Shown here: in pieces, positions 7,652 to 15,499 of the stretch
Layout of the letters: each line of letters begins with the position of its first letter
Numbering within the stretch: the stretch's first letter is position 1
Assembly (NCBI GenBank): GCA_009700815.1
Contig: WLLG01000008.1
Coordinates: 1 to 21,339 of the forward strand
Direction: 5' to 3'
Source: Actinomycetota bacterium
Lineage (GTDB): Bacteria; Actinomycetota; Acidimicrobiia; Acidimicrobiales; Microtrichaceae
DNA length: 21,339 bases
The notes under the pieces: generated by a model
Seen by the model: only the letters and a program-made list of their open reading frames with translations
What the model was told of the DNA's origin: nothing
Databases searched by the model: none
Program-made: the position numbers and the translations under genes

Positions 7652-8506
7652 GTGCGTCCCCTTTCACAGCCTGGCAAAAACCGGCAGCGCTCGCGTTACG
7701 TGCTGCTCGTTATTACCTTGCTCACGATCACCATCATTACCCTCGACGCTCGCGGGGTTCCGATGATCTCCTCGGCTCGGGACAGCTCGCGGGACGCACT
7801 TGCTCCCGTTCGGAGTGCAGCACGTTGGGTAACTACTCCATTCCGTAACGCCTGGAATGGCATCACTGGCTACGACGAACTTCGAGAAGAGAATGAGAAG
7901 CTCCGCTCAGAGCTAGGTCAAGACACGGCAAATGCCATGCGCGAGCGGAATGCCCAAGAAGAGCTCGCGAAGTTGAAAGAGCAGCTCAACATCAGCTTTT
8001 TGGGTAGCACCCAAAGCCAGATTGCCAGAGTCACTAGCGGCGCTTCTTCAAACTTTTCTGATTACACAGTTGAGATTGATAAGGGCAGCGAACTTGGCCT
8101 AGCCGTGGGAAACCCCGTGGTCACCAAGGGTGGACTGGTGGGCAGGATTGTGCGAGTCACTACGAAGCGGTCTGTGGTGCAACTCATCACAGATCCTGAT
8201 TTTTCTGTTGGCGTAACAGTCGGGGCAGATCAGAATCAGGGGGTCGGTCATGGGACAGGAAATACCCGAACTTTCATCGTTGATCGGGGCATTGACCTCA
8301 CTGATGAAGTCCAGACAAAGGACAGCGTGTTTGCCGGGGGCATCGAGAACTCCATCATGCCTCCTGACCTGTTTATCCCGATCGGAACGGTAGATAAAAT
8401 CACCCCGGACGAAGCCGCCCGCGTGCAGGTGCTTCAGGTCAACTACACCGTTCAGTTTGGCCGACTCGATGTGGTTCAGGTCATCAAATGGGTTCCGGCA
8501 AGCTGA
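7652..8506 (+). CDS. mreC: Rod shape-determining protein MreC
   Basis: MreC is the bitopic scaffold that links MreB and MreD to PBP2 and RodA and activates PBP2. The 284-residue product has a short basic cytoplasmic N-terminus, one membrane helix (about 16-31), a coiled-coil stretch (about 75-112, rich in Glu/Lys heptads), and the double beta-barrel domain to the end. The family pattern IDKGSELGLAVGNPVVTKGGLVGRI is at about 142-166. The GTG at 7652 is the only start that retains the membrane helix. It lacks a visible Shine-Dalgarno and lies 17 nt after the mreB stop, which suggests translational coupling. Confidence 0.94.
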   Translation: MRPLSQPGKNRQRSRYVLLVITLLTITIITLDARGVPMISSARDSSRDALAPVRSAARWVTTPFRNAWNGITGYDELREENEKLRSELGQDTANAMRERNAQEELAKLKEQLNISFLGSTQSQIARVTSGASSNFSDYTVEIDKGSELGLAVGNPVVTKGGLVGRIVRVTTKRSVVQLITDPDFSVGVTVGADQNQGVGHGTGNTRTFIVDRGIDLTDEVQTKDSVFAGGIENSIMPPDLFIPIGTVDKITPDEAARVQVLQVNYTVQFGRLDVVQVIKWVPAS

Positions 8507-8545
8507 TGATGCTTCTAGCCCAAAGAGCGCAAGGGCGGTCGCTTT

Positions 8546-9058
8546 GTGAACGCTGAGTCCACGCTCGTCCTTCGGTGGAGCCTGCTGCTCGTGATGGCCT
8601 ACCTGATACAGGTTGGCTTCCTGCAGGATTTTCGACCACTAGGGGTGCATCCCGAGATCATGCTGTTGCTCGCAATCTGTGCAGGCATTCTGGGAGGAAG
8701 TTCTCGTGGGGCGATTGTTGGATTCTTCGCAGGCTTACTCAATGATCTTCTTCTGAGCGGAAGCCTGGGAATCTCTGCACTGTGCTTTGCGCTTGTTGGC
8801 TTTGCAGCAGGAGTCCTCGAGGATTCCGTGATTCGGTCAACGCGTCTGATCTCAATGGCCATCGCTGCTGTGGGTAGCGCAGTCGGCGTGCTGATGTACG
8901 CATGTCTCAGCCAGTTGCTGGGAGCACACTCATTATCCGACCCGCGACTATGGCTGATCATCACTATCGTTTCAGGGATCAATGGGGTGTTGTGTTTAGC
9001 AGCACTTCCATTGTGCCGCTGGGCCGAAGGTCTTGGTCTGAACTCGCGGGCGTACTGA
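8546..9058 (+). CDS. mreD: Rod shape-determining protein MreD
   Basis: MreD is a small polytopic membrane protein of the elongasome. The 170-residue product is almost wholly hydrophobic, with five or six predicted membrane segments beginning at about residue 9. It contains the family-typical stretches GVHPEIMLLLAICAGILGG and GAIVGFFAGLLNDLLL with an acidic residue in the second loop. The GTG at 8546 has AAGGGCGG (8531-8538) upstream. Primary conservation in this family is weak, so the call rests on topology, length and its place between mreC and mrdA. Confidence 0.9.
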   Translation: MNAESTLVLRWSLLLVMAYLIQVGFLQDFRPLGVHPEIMLLLAICAGILGGSSRGAIVGFFAGLLNDLLLSGSLGISALCFALVGFAAGVLEDSVIRSTRLISMAIAAVGSAVGVLMYACLSQLLGAHSLSDPRLWLIITIVSGINGVLCLAALPLCRWAEGLGLNSRAY

Positions 9059-9105
9059 TGCGATTGTTTTCATGAACATTCTCCTGAACAACATGGACGT
9101 TCCTC

Positions 9106-11310
9106 ATGGATACTGACTCAACGCACGTCCGCTTGAGTGCTATCGGAATCGTTGCCGTCTCTTTGTTCTTGGCATTGTTCATGCGACTCTGGTTCCTGCA
9201 GGGAATTGACCGACAGGCCTTCGAAGCAGCCTCGGTATCGAATCGGGTTCGGGTCATTCATGAGGAGGGACCTCGCGGGCGCATTCTCGATCGCAACGGC
9301 AAGATTCTTGTAGACAGCGAGACCTCGATAGTGGTTTCGCTGGATCGCGAACCGCTGCGAAAGATGGAGCAGCCAGAACGCAATGCAGTATTTGTCTCGC
9401 TGGCGGACACCCTGCAGCAACTCGGTGTCCCCACCAAGCTGAGCCTGATTGAGAAGCGGTATGCAGATCTTCGCTATGCGCCGCAGGAGTACGTTCCGAT
9501 TGCTGATGACGTTGACCCGAGCGTAGAGATCTACTTGATGGAGCGGGCCGATCGCTACCCGGGAATCATTGTGGAACGCAAGGCAATCCGTTCCTATCCA
9601 TACGGCAATCTCGCCGCCCACTTACTTGGCTATGTGGGCGAAATCAATGAGAAGGAACTCGTTGAACGCGGCGGCCAACTCCCAGGTTCTGGCAGTGCCT
9701 CAACTACTTCTACAACCACGACTCGACCGGCCACGACTCAACCAACAAGCCCCGCCGATAGTTCCTCGGGAGCAACAACGACAACGTTGGCAAACGGCGC
9801 CGGAGGGGCCTCCGGCGGCAGACTCACTGACTACCGGCTCGGTGACTCGATTGGGAAGGGCGGGGTTGAGCGGTCCTACGAGGCTGACCTTCGAGCAGTT
9901 CCCGGAGAACGAACAATCGAGGTCAACGCAAAGGGAGATCTTGTTGATGTGCTTTCTTTGGAGTCGCCCGTCGTTGGTGACGATATTTGGTTGACCATTG
10001 ACATCGATCTGCAGGCCCATGCAGAGCGACTGCTTGCTGCAAAGATTCAGGACTTGCGAGGCCGACGAGACAAGGAGAACAACCGTCTCAACGCACCGCA
10101 GGGCTCTGTCGTCATCGAAGATCCCCAAAACGGTCAGATTCTGGCCATGGCTTCTTACCCCGACTACGACCCGAGCGTCACAGTCAATGGCATCTCTCAA
10201 GAGCAGTGGGAGGCCTTTAATGATCCCAATAGTGGCCTTCCGCTCGTGAATTGGGCGTTGCAAGGAACCTACGCTCCCGGGTCCACCTTTAAGCTGTACA
10301 CGGCCCTAGCTGGCTACAAATCAGGCTACCTTCGCAATGGCACTGAAGTGATCAATGACCCTGGTGTGTACACAATCGAGAACTGCCAGGGTGAAAAGTG
10401 CGAGGTCCGAAATGCAGGGTCAACCCCTCACGGGACAGTCAACATGGCTACCGCTCTGACCGTTTCTTCGGATGTTTATTTCTACAAACTCGCTGACAAG
10501 TTCTGGAATCTCACGGACCAATATGGGGAGACTCCCATTCAGGATGCTGCGGCACAGTTTGGCCTCGGGGCAAAGACGGGAGTACCTCTTTCAGGAGAGA
10601 ACCCTGGTCGTCTTCCCACTCCGGCTAACCGCAAGGCAGCCTTCGAGGCACGGCCTGACTTGTTTATGACAGGGGACTGGCGCTCGGGAGACAACATCAA
10701 TACCTCCATTGGCCAAGGGGACGTTCTTGCAACCCCTCTGCAGCTCGTCAACAGCTACGCCACCTTTGCCAACGGCGGCACTCGGTATCAGCCGCAGATC
10801 GTGACAAAGGTGACAAGACCAAGCGATCTGACGTTGCCAGCGAATGACCCAGCGAACTACACACTCATCCGACAAGTTGAGCCTGTGGTTCAGGGCACTA
10901 TTCAGATTCAGCCCGATCAGTACGCCAAGATTTACGATGGCCTGCTCGGCGTGACTCAAAGCGCGTTCGGAACGGCCTCTGCCTCTTGGCAGGCATCTAA
11001 AACAGCGTGGCCGATGGCAGGGAAGACTGGAACAGCTCAGGTTTCAAAGAAGGCAGATACATCGCTGTTTGCGGCATGGGGTCCGGCTGGCACTGGCGAG
11101 CCCGCACGGTATGCCATTTCGGTAGTCATTCCAGAGTCTGGTTTCGGCGGCGAAGTTGCAGCACCATTAGCCTTCAGAATTATGGCGCCGCTCTCGTTTG
11201 GAACCTTGTTGCCGGCATGTCCAAGCGCCGATCAGTCAGAATGTGCGGCTGCGGCAGAGGCGGCTTCAGCAGCTAGTGGAAATGACGTCACATCAGGGTC
11301 AGCAGACTGA
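9106..11310 (+). CDS. mrdA: Penicillin-binding protein 2, elongasome transpeptidase, with Thr/Ser-rich insert
   Basis: This class B PBP cross-links peptidoglycan during elongation as partner of RodA. The 734 residues comprise an N-terminal membrane anchor (about 11-30), a pedestal domain from EEGPRGRILDRNG (53-65) onward, and the transpeptidase domain. Active-site motifs are S393-TFK in APGSTFK, SSD (454-456, the SxN position) and KTG (640-642, in AGKTGTAQ). Residues about 191-239 (nt 9676-9822) are a low-complexity Thr/Ser/Gly insert inside the pedestal, which makes the protein longer than the roughly 630 residues common for PBP2. Two close Cys pairs (427/432 and 705/713) lie in the extracytoplasmic part and could form disulfides. 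The C-terminus is Ala-rich. No Shine-Dalgarno precedes the ATG, so the exact start is less certain than the gene. Its stop overlaps the rodA start (TGATG). Confidence 0.95.
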   Translation: MDTDSTHVRLSAIGIVAVSLFLALFMRLWFLQGIDRQAFEAASVSNRVRVIHEEGPRGRILDRNGKILVDSETSIVVSLDREPLRKMEQPERNAVFVSLADTLQQLGVPTKLSLIEKRYADLRYAPQEYVPIADDVDPSVEIYLMERADRYPGIIVERKAIRSYPYGNLAAHLLGYVGEINEKELVERGGQLPGSGSASTTSTTTTRPATTQPTSPADSSSGATTTTLANGAGGASGGRLTDYRLGDSIGKGGVERSYEADLRAVPGERTIEVNAKGDLVDVLSLESPVVGDDIWLTIDIDLQAHAERLLAAKIQDLRGRRDKENNRLNAPQGSVVIEDPQNGQILAMASYPDYDPSVTVNGISQEQWEAFNDPNSGLPLVNWALQGTYAPGSTFKLYTALAGYKSGYLRNGTEVINDPGVYTIENCQGEKCEVRNAGSTPHGTVNMATALTVSSDVYFYKLADKFWNLTDQYGETPIQDAAAQFGLGAKTGVPLSGENPGRLPTPANRKAAFEARPDLFMTGDWRSGDNINTSIGQGDVLATPLQLVNSYATFANGGTRYQPQIVTKVTRPSDLTLPANDPANYTLIRQVEPVVQGTIQIQPDQYAKIYDGLLGVTQSAFGTASASWQASKTAWPMAGKTGTAQVSKKADTSLFAAWGPAGTGEPARYAISVVIPESGFGGEVAAPLAFRIMAPLSFGTLLPACPSADQSECAAAAEAASAASGNDVTSGSAD

Positions 11311-12452
11311 TGCAATCGATTGGCGTTGATCGCCGCAGGATCTCTGGGTTTCGCGGGCGGGATGTATCCTCTGGTTGGAAGCACGTAGACATCGTGCTAC
11401 TCGTGGCGACCGGCCTAGTTCTGCTGTTTGGGCTGGTGATGGTCTACAGCGCTACGCGAAGGTTCCCCGGGGGAGCTGGAATCCTGCTGCGGCAAGGATT
11501 GTTTGTTGTTGTAGGCATCGCTGCAATGTTTGGCGTATCCCTCATCGATTATCGCCGAATTGCTGACTGGTGGCAGATCATTTACGGGGTCGCGATGTTG
11601 GTGTTAGCCGGAGTGCTGTCACCTTTGGGATCGCTTGGCGCATTTGGAACAAAGGGCTGGTACGCCTTTGGGCCCGTCGTGTTTCAACCCGTCGAGATTG
11701 CCAAACTTGCAACTGTCCTAGCGGTTGCCTCGTACCTAGGTTCAGTAGACCGGGTTGATCTGCGACGCCTTGGAACAGCGCTAGTCCTGCTGGGAGTTCC
11801 GATGGCACTCACGATGCTGCAGCCAGACTTGGGCTCTGCCTTGGTGTTCATCGTAGTCGGCCTCGGCATGCTGGTCGTGGGCGGTGTACGCGTGCGCCAC
11901 CTGTCCATTTTGGTCATTCTTGGCGTAGTTGCTGTATTCGGTATTTTGCAGAGCAGCGCTCTGGATCAGTACCAAAAAGATCGCCTGACAGCCTTTGCTA
12001 ACCCAGACGGCGTCTCGGCCAAGGCCCGATACAACATCGATCAGGCGCAGACTGCAATCTCGTCGGGCGGTTTGACGGGTTATGGACTCGGGAAGGGGCC
12101 ATCAACTCGCCTGGGGTACGTGCCTGCGCAGCAGACGGACTTCATCTTTACTGTGGCGGGCGAGGAATTCGGGTTCGTTGGATCAGGACTCTTGCTGATT
12201 CTTTTTGCAATCATGATCTGGCGAATCTGGAGAGCGGCCCAACTTGCTGCTGACTCGATGGGTACCTTGTTGTGTATTGGTGTGATGTCGATGTTTTTGT
12301 TTCATATTTTCGAAAACGTGGGCATGAATCTGGGGATTATGCCTGTCACCGGAATCCCCCTACCGCTGGTCTCTCAGGGGGGATCCGCCGTAGTCGCCTC
12401 GTGTATTGCCTTGGGCCTAGTGCAGTCAGTGCACATGCACCGCTACGCCTAA
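11310..12452 (+). CDS. rodA: SEDS peptidoglycan glycosyltransferase RodA
   Basis: RodA polymerises lipid II into glycan strands with PBP2. The 380-residue product has about ten membrane segments and the SEDS signatures QPDLGSALV (171-179), PAQQTDFIFTVAGEEFGF (272-289) and NVGMNLGIMPVTGIPLPLVS (336-355, followed by QGGS). Asp277 in TDFIF corresponds to the catalytic Asp of SEDS enzymes. The usual QPSE motif reads QPVE at 126-129, a small deviation. It overlaps the mrdA stop by one base, which fits coupled synthesis of the polymerase/transpeptidase pair. FtsW is the paralogous alternative, but the company of mreBCD and PBP2 favours RodA. Confidence 0.94.
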   Translation: MQSIGVDRRRISGFRGRDVSSGWKHVDIVLLVATGLVLLFGLVMVYSATRRFPGGAGILLRQGLFVVVGIAAMFGVSLIDYRRIADWWQIIYGVAMLVLAGVLSPLGSLGAFGTKGWYAFGPVVFQPVEIAKLATVLAVASYLGSVDRVDLRRLGTALVLLGVPMALTMLQPDLGSALVFIVVGLGMLVVGGVRVRHLSILVILGVVAVFGILQSSALDQYQKDRLTAFANPDGVSAKARYNIDQAQTAISSGGLTGYGLGKGPSTRLGYVPAQQTDFIFTVAGEEFGFVGSGLLLILFAIMIWRIWRAAQLAADSMGTLLCIGVMSMFLFHIFENVGMNLGIMPVTGIPLPLVSQGGSAVVASCIALGLVQSVHMHRYA

Positions 12453-12943
12453 CGGCCCCAGAACTGCCCTGCTGTAGATTCGCCGATCTACTGGCACGGC
12501 GATTGCGCTCGAGTGGCAGTAGACTAAGACCATCATGTCCGCTCTTCAGGTCGAATTCACCAAGAATTCGGTCGATACCACTCCCTTTCCTCAGAGTTTC
12601 CTTGACTCTCTGTTTCACCTTGTGCTCAGAGCAGTGCGTGGATTCTTAGGAAGAGTTCTGCGAAGCCAAGCCCAACCCGACTCCTCGGGGGCGCTTACAT
12701 CAACTGCTTCGAGCGTTGAATTTCTGAAGTCAGACATGGTGCATTTTTCGCAGCATCTAAGAAATCACGAGAACCATACGTTCGAGTCGATCAAGACCGT
12801 GGACCTGTCATACCCATCAACCTGCGCTCGTAGCCGGTTGAACCACCTTCATATAAACGAACGACAGCTAAGCGCAGGACTCAGTGATCCTGCCAAAGCC
12901 GTCTCCACACGTGAGCGCGTTGGCGCCATGAGAGGAGTGTCCC
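12453..12943 (+). other. 491-nt region between rodA and rne; possible long rne leader
   Basis: No recognised gene fills this stretch. It contains a candidate -10 (TAGACT, 12520-12525), an imperfect inverted repeat around that box (CTACTG 12488-12493, CAGTAG 12517-12522), and a palindromic hairpin CGAATTC-ACCAA-GAATTCG (12552-12570). A reading frame opens at ATG 12535, nine nucleotides after the -10, and runs to 13116. It overlaps 173 nt of rne in another frame, has no Shine-Dalgarno, resembles nothing I know, and shows no strong third-position codon bias. It is either untranslated leader or a small unrecognised gene. Long autoregulatory rne leaders are known in Escherichia coli. Confidence 0.5.
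12520..12525 (+). promoter_or_regulatory. Candidate -10 box upstream of rne
   Basis: TAGACT fits the TANNNT form seen before rplU, obgE and pspA in this window. It predicts a start near 12532, which is either leaderless for the frame at 12535 or gives a leader of about 410 nt for rne. No good -35 is visible. Confidence 0.35.
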
Positions 12944-14803
12944 ATGTCGGACACCGAATCGAATCCACCACAGGCTACAAATTCGGCAACTGTACCTTCA
13001 GCGGTTCCACCACAGGCAGCCCAACCGGAGGCTCCTCGCAAGCCACAGATTGGGGATTCCATGCCGGCCCCAAGGTCAGCCACTCCAACTGCCACTCCAT
13101 CAAGTACTTCCGCTAGTTCGGCAGAACAAGGGGAGGGAACTACTGCAGCGCGCAAGCGGCGGCGCCGACGCGGCCGTGGTGGTGGCGGCGGTGGCGGTAC
13201 TGCTGGCACAGGTGCCCAGACCGAGGGCGGCCAAGACACAGGTGCGCAGAACAGCGGCGGTCAGAAGCAGGGTGGCCAGAATAGCGGCGGTCAGAAGCAG
13301 GGTGGTCAGCGTCAGAACGGTGGCGGTCAGAAGCAGGGCGGCCAGCGTCAGGGCAGTCAGAACGGTGGCGGTCAAAAGCAGGGCGGTCAGAACGGCGGCG
13401 GTCAGAAGCAGGGCGGCCAACGCCAAGGGAACCGCCCCAAGCCCGTAGAAGCCGTGCTTCTAGATGAGGACCCCCTCCAGCTCGACGAAAAGACGCTCAA
13501 GCAGAGGGGCGGAAAGAGCCGTAACGGACGCGCCGTCGGCCGGTTCCAAATGAATGTGCAGGTTCGAGGTGAGGCTACGCAAATCGCCATTCTCGAGGGC
13601 CGATCTTTGGTCGAGCACTATGTATCCAAGCCCACTGATGACACGACTCAGATTCACGGAAACATCTATATCGGCAAGGTAGAGAACGTGCTCCCAGGCA
13701 TGGAAGCTGCGTTCATTGACATTGCAACTCCCAAGAATGCGGTGCTCTATCGCAGCGATGTTGTCCACGATGCTTCAGAACTCGACAAGCGCGCTGAGCC
13801 GCCTCGGATTGAAGATGTTCTCAAGTCCAAGCAGTTGATTCTGTGCCAAGTCACCAAAAATCCCATTGCGCATAAGGGTGCTCGGCTCACACAAGAAGTC
13901 TCACTGCCCGGCCGCTTTGTTGTGCTAGTTCCAAACTCGAGCACCTTTGGTATTTCCAAGCGCTTGCCAGATGATGAACGCAAGCGTCTTCGTCAGTTGC
14001 TCGATCGTGTCAAGCCTAAGCAGCATGGTGTGATTGTTCGCACAGCGGCTGAAGGGGTCACGGCAGAGGAGCTTGAACGCGATGTTGCCCGACTGGTCAA
14101 GCAATGGGATCGCATCTCTGACCTTGCTGCTAAGCAGAATCGGCCAGGCCTGTTGTACCGAGAGCCCGAGCTGGCAGTGCGGTTTATCCGAGAAGAGTTT
14201 AGTGCCGAGTATCGGGCTGTTTTCATCGACGATGAGGCCCTCTATGCCGATGTGAAGGAGTACGTCGAAGCCGTGGCTCCCGCTCTTGCAGAGAGGGTGC
14301 AATTCTACGATCGCTCAGCTGAGGCGCTGCCAATCTTTGAACGTTTCCATGTGATGGAGCAGCTTGCCAAGGCCGTGGATCGAAAGGTCTGGTTGCCTTC
14401 TGGAGGGTCGCTCATCATCGAAGCCACCGAAGCCCTGACTGTCATAGACGTCAACACTGGCAGAAACGTTGGCTCTTCAAATCTGGAAGAAACAGTATTT
14501 CGCAACAACCTCGAGGCTGCTGAAGAGATTGCACGTCAGCTTCGGCTGCGAGATATTGGCGGAATCATCGTCATTGACTTCATCGATATGGAAATCAAAG
14601 AGAATCGAGATCAGGTCGGCCGGCAGTTCCGTGAGGCGCTGAGCCGGGATAAAACCCGTACCCAGGTGTTTGCTATCTCGGAGCTTGGTCTCGTCGAAAT
14701 GACCAGAAAGCGCATTGGCGAAGGGCTTTTGGAATCTGTCTCGACTATCTGTGAGCCCTGTGAAGGGCGCGGTGTTCTGCTGTCATCTGAGTTTCTGACC
14801 TAG
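12944..14803 (+). CDS. rne: Ribonuclease E/G with Gly/Gln-repeat N-terminal region
   Basis: The 619-residue endoribonuclease acts in mRNA decay and rRNA/tRNA maturation. The catalytic core is clear. An S1-type RNA-binding domain (about 236-320) is followed by RNase-H-like and DNase-I-like regions with the metal-binding Asp502 (IDVNTGR) and Asp545 (VIDFIDM), spaced as Asp303 and Asp346 in E. coli RNase E. The zinc-link CEPC (Cys603, Cys606) sits near the C-terminus. The core ends there, with no C-terminal scaffold. Instead a disordered region of about 200 residues precedes the core: Pro/Ser/Ala-rich (1-65), a basic patch KRRRRRGRGG (71-80), then five near-identical N(S/G)GGQKQGGQ repeats. The ATG is fixed by AGAGGAG (12931-12937). 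rplU and rpmA follow, as in many actinobacteria. Rng is the alternative name, and the length and extension favour the RNase E group. Confidence 0.94.
   Translation: MSDTESNPPQATNSATVPSAVPPQAAQPEAPRKPQIGDSMPAPRSATPTATPSSTSASSAEQGEGTTAARKRRRRRGRGGGGGGGTAGTGAQTEGGQDTGAQNSGGQKQGGQNSGGQKQGGQRQNGGGQKQGGQRQGSQNGGGQKQGGQNGGGQKQGGQRQGNRPKPVEAVLLDEDPLQLDEKTLKQRGGKSRNGRAVGRFQMNVQVRGEATQIAILEGRSLVEHYVSKPTDDTTQIHGNIYIGKVENVLPGMEAAFIDIATPKNAVLYRSDVVHDASELDKRAEPPRIEDVLKSKQLILCQVTKNPIAHKGARLTQEVSLPGRFVVLVPNSSTFGISKRLPDDERKRLRQLLDRVKPKQHGVIVRTAAEGVTAEELERDVARLVKQWDRISDLAAKQNRPGLLYREPELAVRFIREEFSAEYRAVFIDDEALYADVKEYVEAVAPALAERVQFYDRSAEALPIFERFHVMEQLAKAVDRKVWLPSGGSLIIEATEALTVIDVNTGRNVGSSNLEETVFRNNLEAAEEIARQLRLRDIGGIIVIDFIDMEIKENRDQVGRQFREALSRDKTRTQVFAISELGLVEMTRKRIGEGLLESVSTICEPCEGRGVLLSSEFLT
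13250..13420 (+). repeat. Coding repeat: five copies of N(S/G)GGQKQGGQ in RNase E
   Basis: 30-bp units encode residues 103-112, 113-122, 125-134, 140-149 and 150-159, separated by short RQ or RQGSQ spacers. Nucleotide identity between units is high (the ggtcagaagcagggtgg core recurs), which suggests recent expansion by slippage or recombination. Confidence 0.9.
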
Positions 14804-14843
14804 GTCGCAGATACTCAACGTGCATTCAGTGGGTCTCCTCCGG

Positions 14844-14849
14844 TAGAGT
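14844..14849 (+). promoter_or_regulatory. Candidate -10 box of rplU
   Basis: TAGAGT lies ten nucleotides before the rplU ATG. No Shine-Dalgarno separates them, so the transcript would have a leader of only a few bases. No clear -35 is present. Confidence 0.45.
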
Positions 14850-14859
14850 CAGCACCTGT

Positions 14860-15168
14860 ATGTATGCAGTCGTGAAGTCCGGTGGAAAGCAATATCGTGT
14901 CGAGCAGGGTCAGCGCCTGCGTGTTGAGCGCTTGGGTGCGCCAGAGAGCGAGGTTGAGCTCCGTCCTGTGATGTTGGTGGACGGCGATACCGTGCTCGCT
15001 ACACCAGAGCAGCTCAAGGGAGCCACAGTCTCAGCTCGTGTGGTCGAAGAGGTGAGAGGGCCCAAGATCAACGCCTTCACCTATAAGAACAAGTCCAATA
15101 ACCGTCGTCGGTGGGGTCACCGTCAGACGTACTCGGCAATCGAGATCACCGGAATCTCTCGAGGCTAA
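14860..15168 (+). CDS. rplU: Large ribosomal subunit protein bL21
   Basis: The 102-residue product has the normal bL21 length and signatures: MYAVVKSGGKQYRVEQGQ at the N-terminus, PVMLVDGDTVLATP in the middle, and KINAFTYKNKSNNRRRWGHR (69-88) in the rRNA-binding C-terminal part. It binds 23S rRNA in the 50S subunit. The ATG at 14860 is the family start and has no Shine-Dalgarno. The TANNNT box ten nucleotides upstream points to a near-leaderless mRNA. rpmA follows after 59 nt. A small AGGGC-ATC-GCCCT hairpin (15168-15180) sits immediately after the stop in that gap. Confidence 0.97.
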   Translation: MYAVVKSGGKQYRVEQGQRLRVERLGAPESEVELRPVMLVDGDTVLATPEQLKGATVSARVVEEVRGPKINAFTYKNKSNNRRRWGHRQTYSAIEITGISRG

Positions 15169-15227
15169 GGGCATCGCCCTACCTCGCACTCGGTTCGGTA
15201 CCTCCAAGCTAGGAAGAGAAAGCACTC

Positions 15228-15485
15228 ATGTCGAAGACCAAAGGTGGCGGTTCTACAAGGAACGGTCGCGATTCAGAGAGTAAGCGCCTCGGCGTCAAAG
15301 TATTCGACGGCGGCGTAGTTCACGCTGGTGCAATTATCGTGCGTCAGCGCGGAACAAAGATTCACCCCGGAGAAAACGTCGGCATCGGCGGCGACGACAC
15401 ACTGTTTGCGCTAGCCGACGGCAAGGTCAAGTTCGGTTCACGACGCAATCGCAAGATCGTGAACGTCTTCCCTGCAGCTGAATAA
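15228..15485 (+). CDS. rpmA: Large ribosomal subunit protein bL27
   Basis: The 85-residue product matches bL27 throughout, with KGGGSTRNGRDSESKRLGVK (5-24) and GAIIVRQRGTKIHPGENVG (34-52). The flexible N-terminus reaches the peptidyl transferase centre and helps position tRNA. There is no cleavable N-terminal extension of the Firmicutes type. The ATG has AGGAAGAG (15211-15218) upstream at a slightly long spacing. It is co-directional with rplU. Downstream the next gene is convergent, with only 12 nt between the two stops. Confidence 0.97.
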   Translation: MSKTKGGGSTRNGRDSESKRLGVKVFDGGVVHAGAIIVRQRGTKIHPGENVGIGGDDTLFALADGKVKFGSRRNRKIVNVFPAAE

Positions 15486-15499
15486 GCCTGCCGAAGGCT
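15485..15499. terminator. Short hairpin at the rpmA / dGTPase convergence
   Basis: AGCCT-GCCGA-AGGCT overlaps both stop codons. It has a 5-bp stem and no T-run on either strand, so terminator function is only suggested by its position between convergent genes. Confidence 0.25.

Noticed and set aside
9700..10263. 187-codon minus-strand frame within mrdA
   Set aside because: It is antisense to the PBP2 pedestal and transpeptidase coding region, and its composition is that of a shadow frame.
13250..13420. Repeated GGQ tripeptide in RNase E, recalling the release-factor catalytic motif
   Set aside because: The tripeptides are part of a low-complexity repeat with no release-factor domain, so the match is coincidental.
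13100..13426. Minus-strand frame reading as Leu/Thr/Ala-rich hydrophobic protein
   Set aside because: It is the mirror image of the Gly/Gln repeat of rne, and the apparent membrane-like repeats are an artefact of repetitive DNA.
13217..13429. Regularly spaced repeats considered as a CRISPR-like array
   Set aside because: The units are in frame, encode a peptide repeat and lack unique spacers of constant length.
13050..13448. Plus-strand Arg/Ala/Val-rich frame overlapping the start of rne
   Set aside because: It is the alternative frame of the repeat region with no start signal. rne has a strong Shine-Dalgarno and the conserved core.
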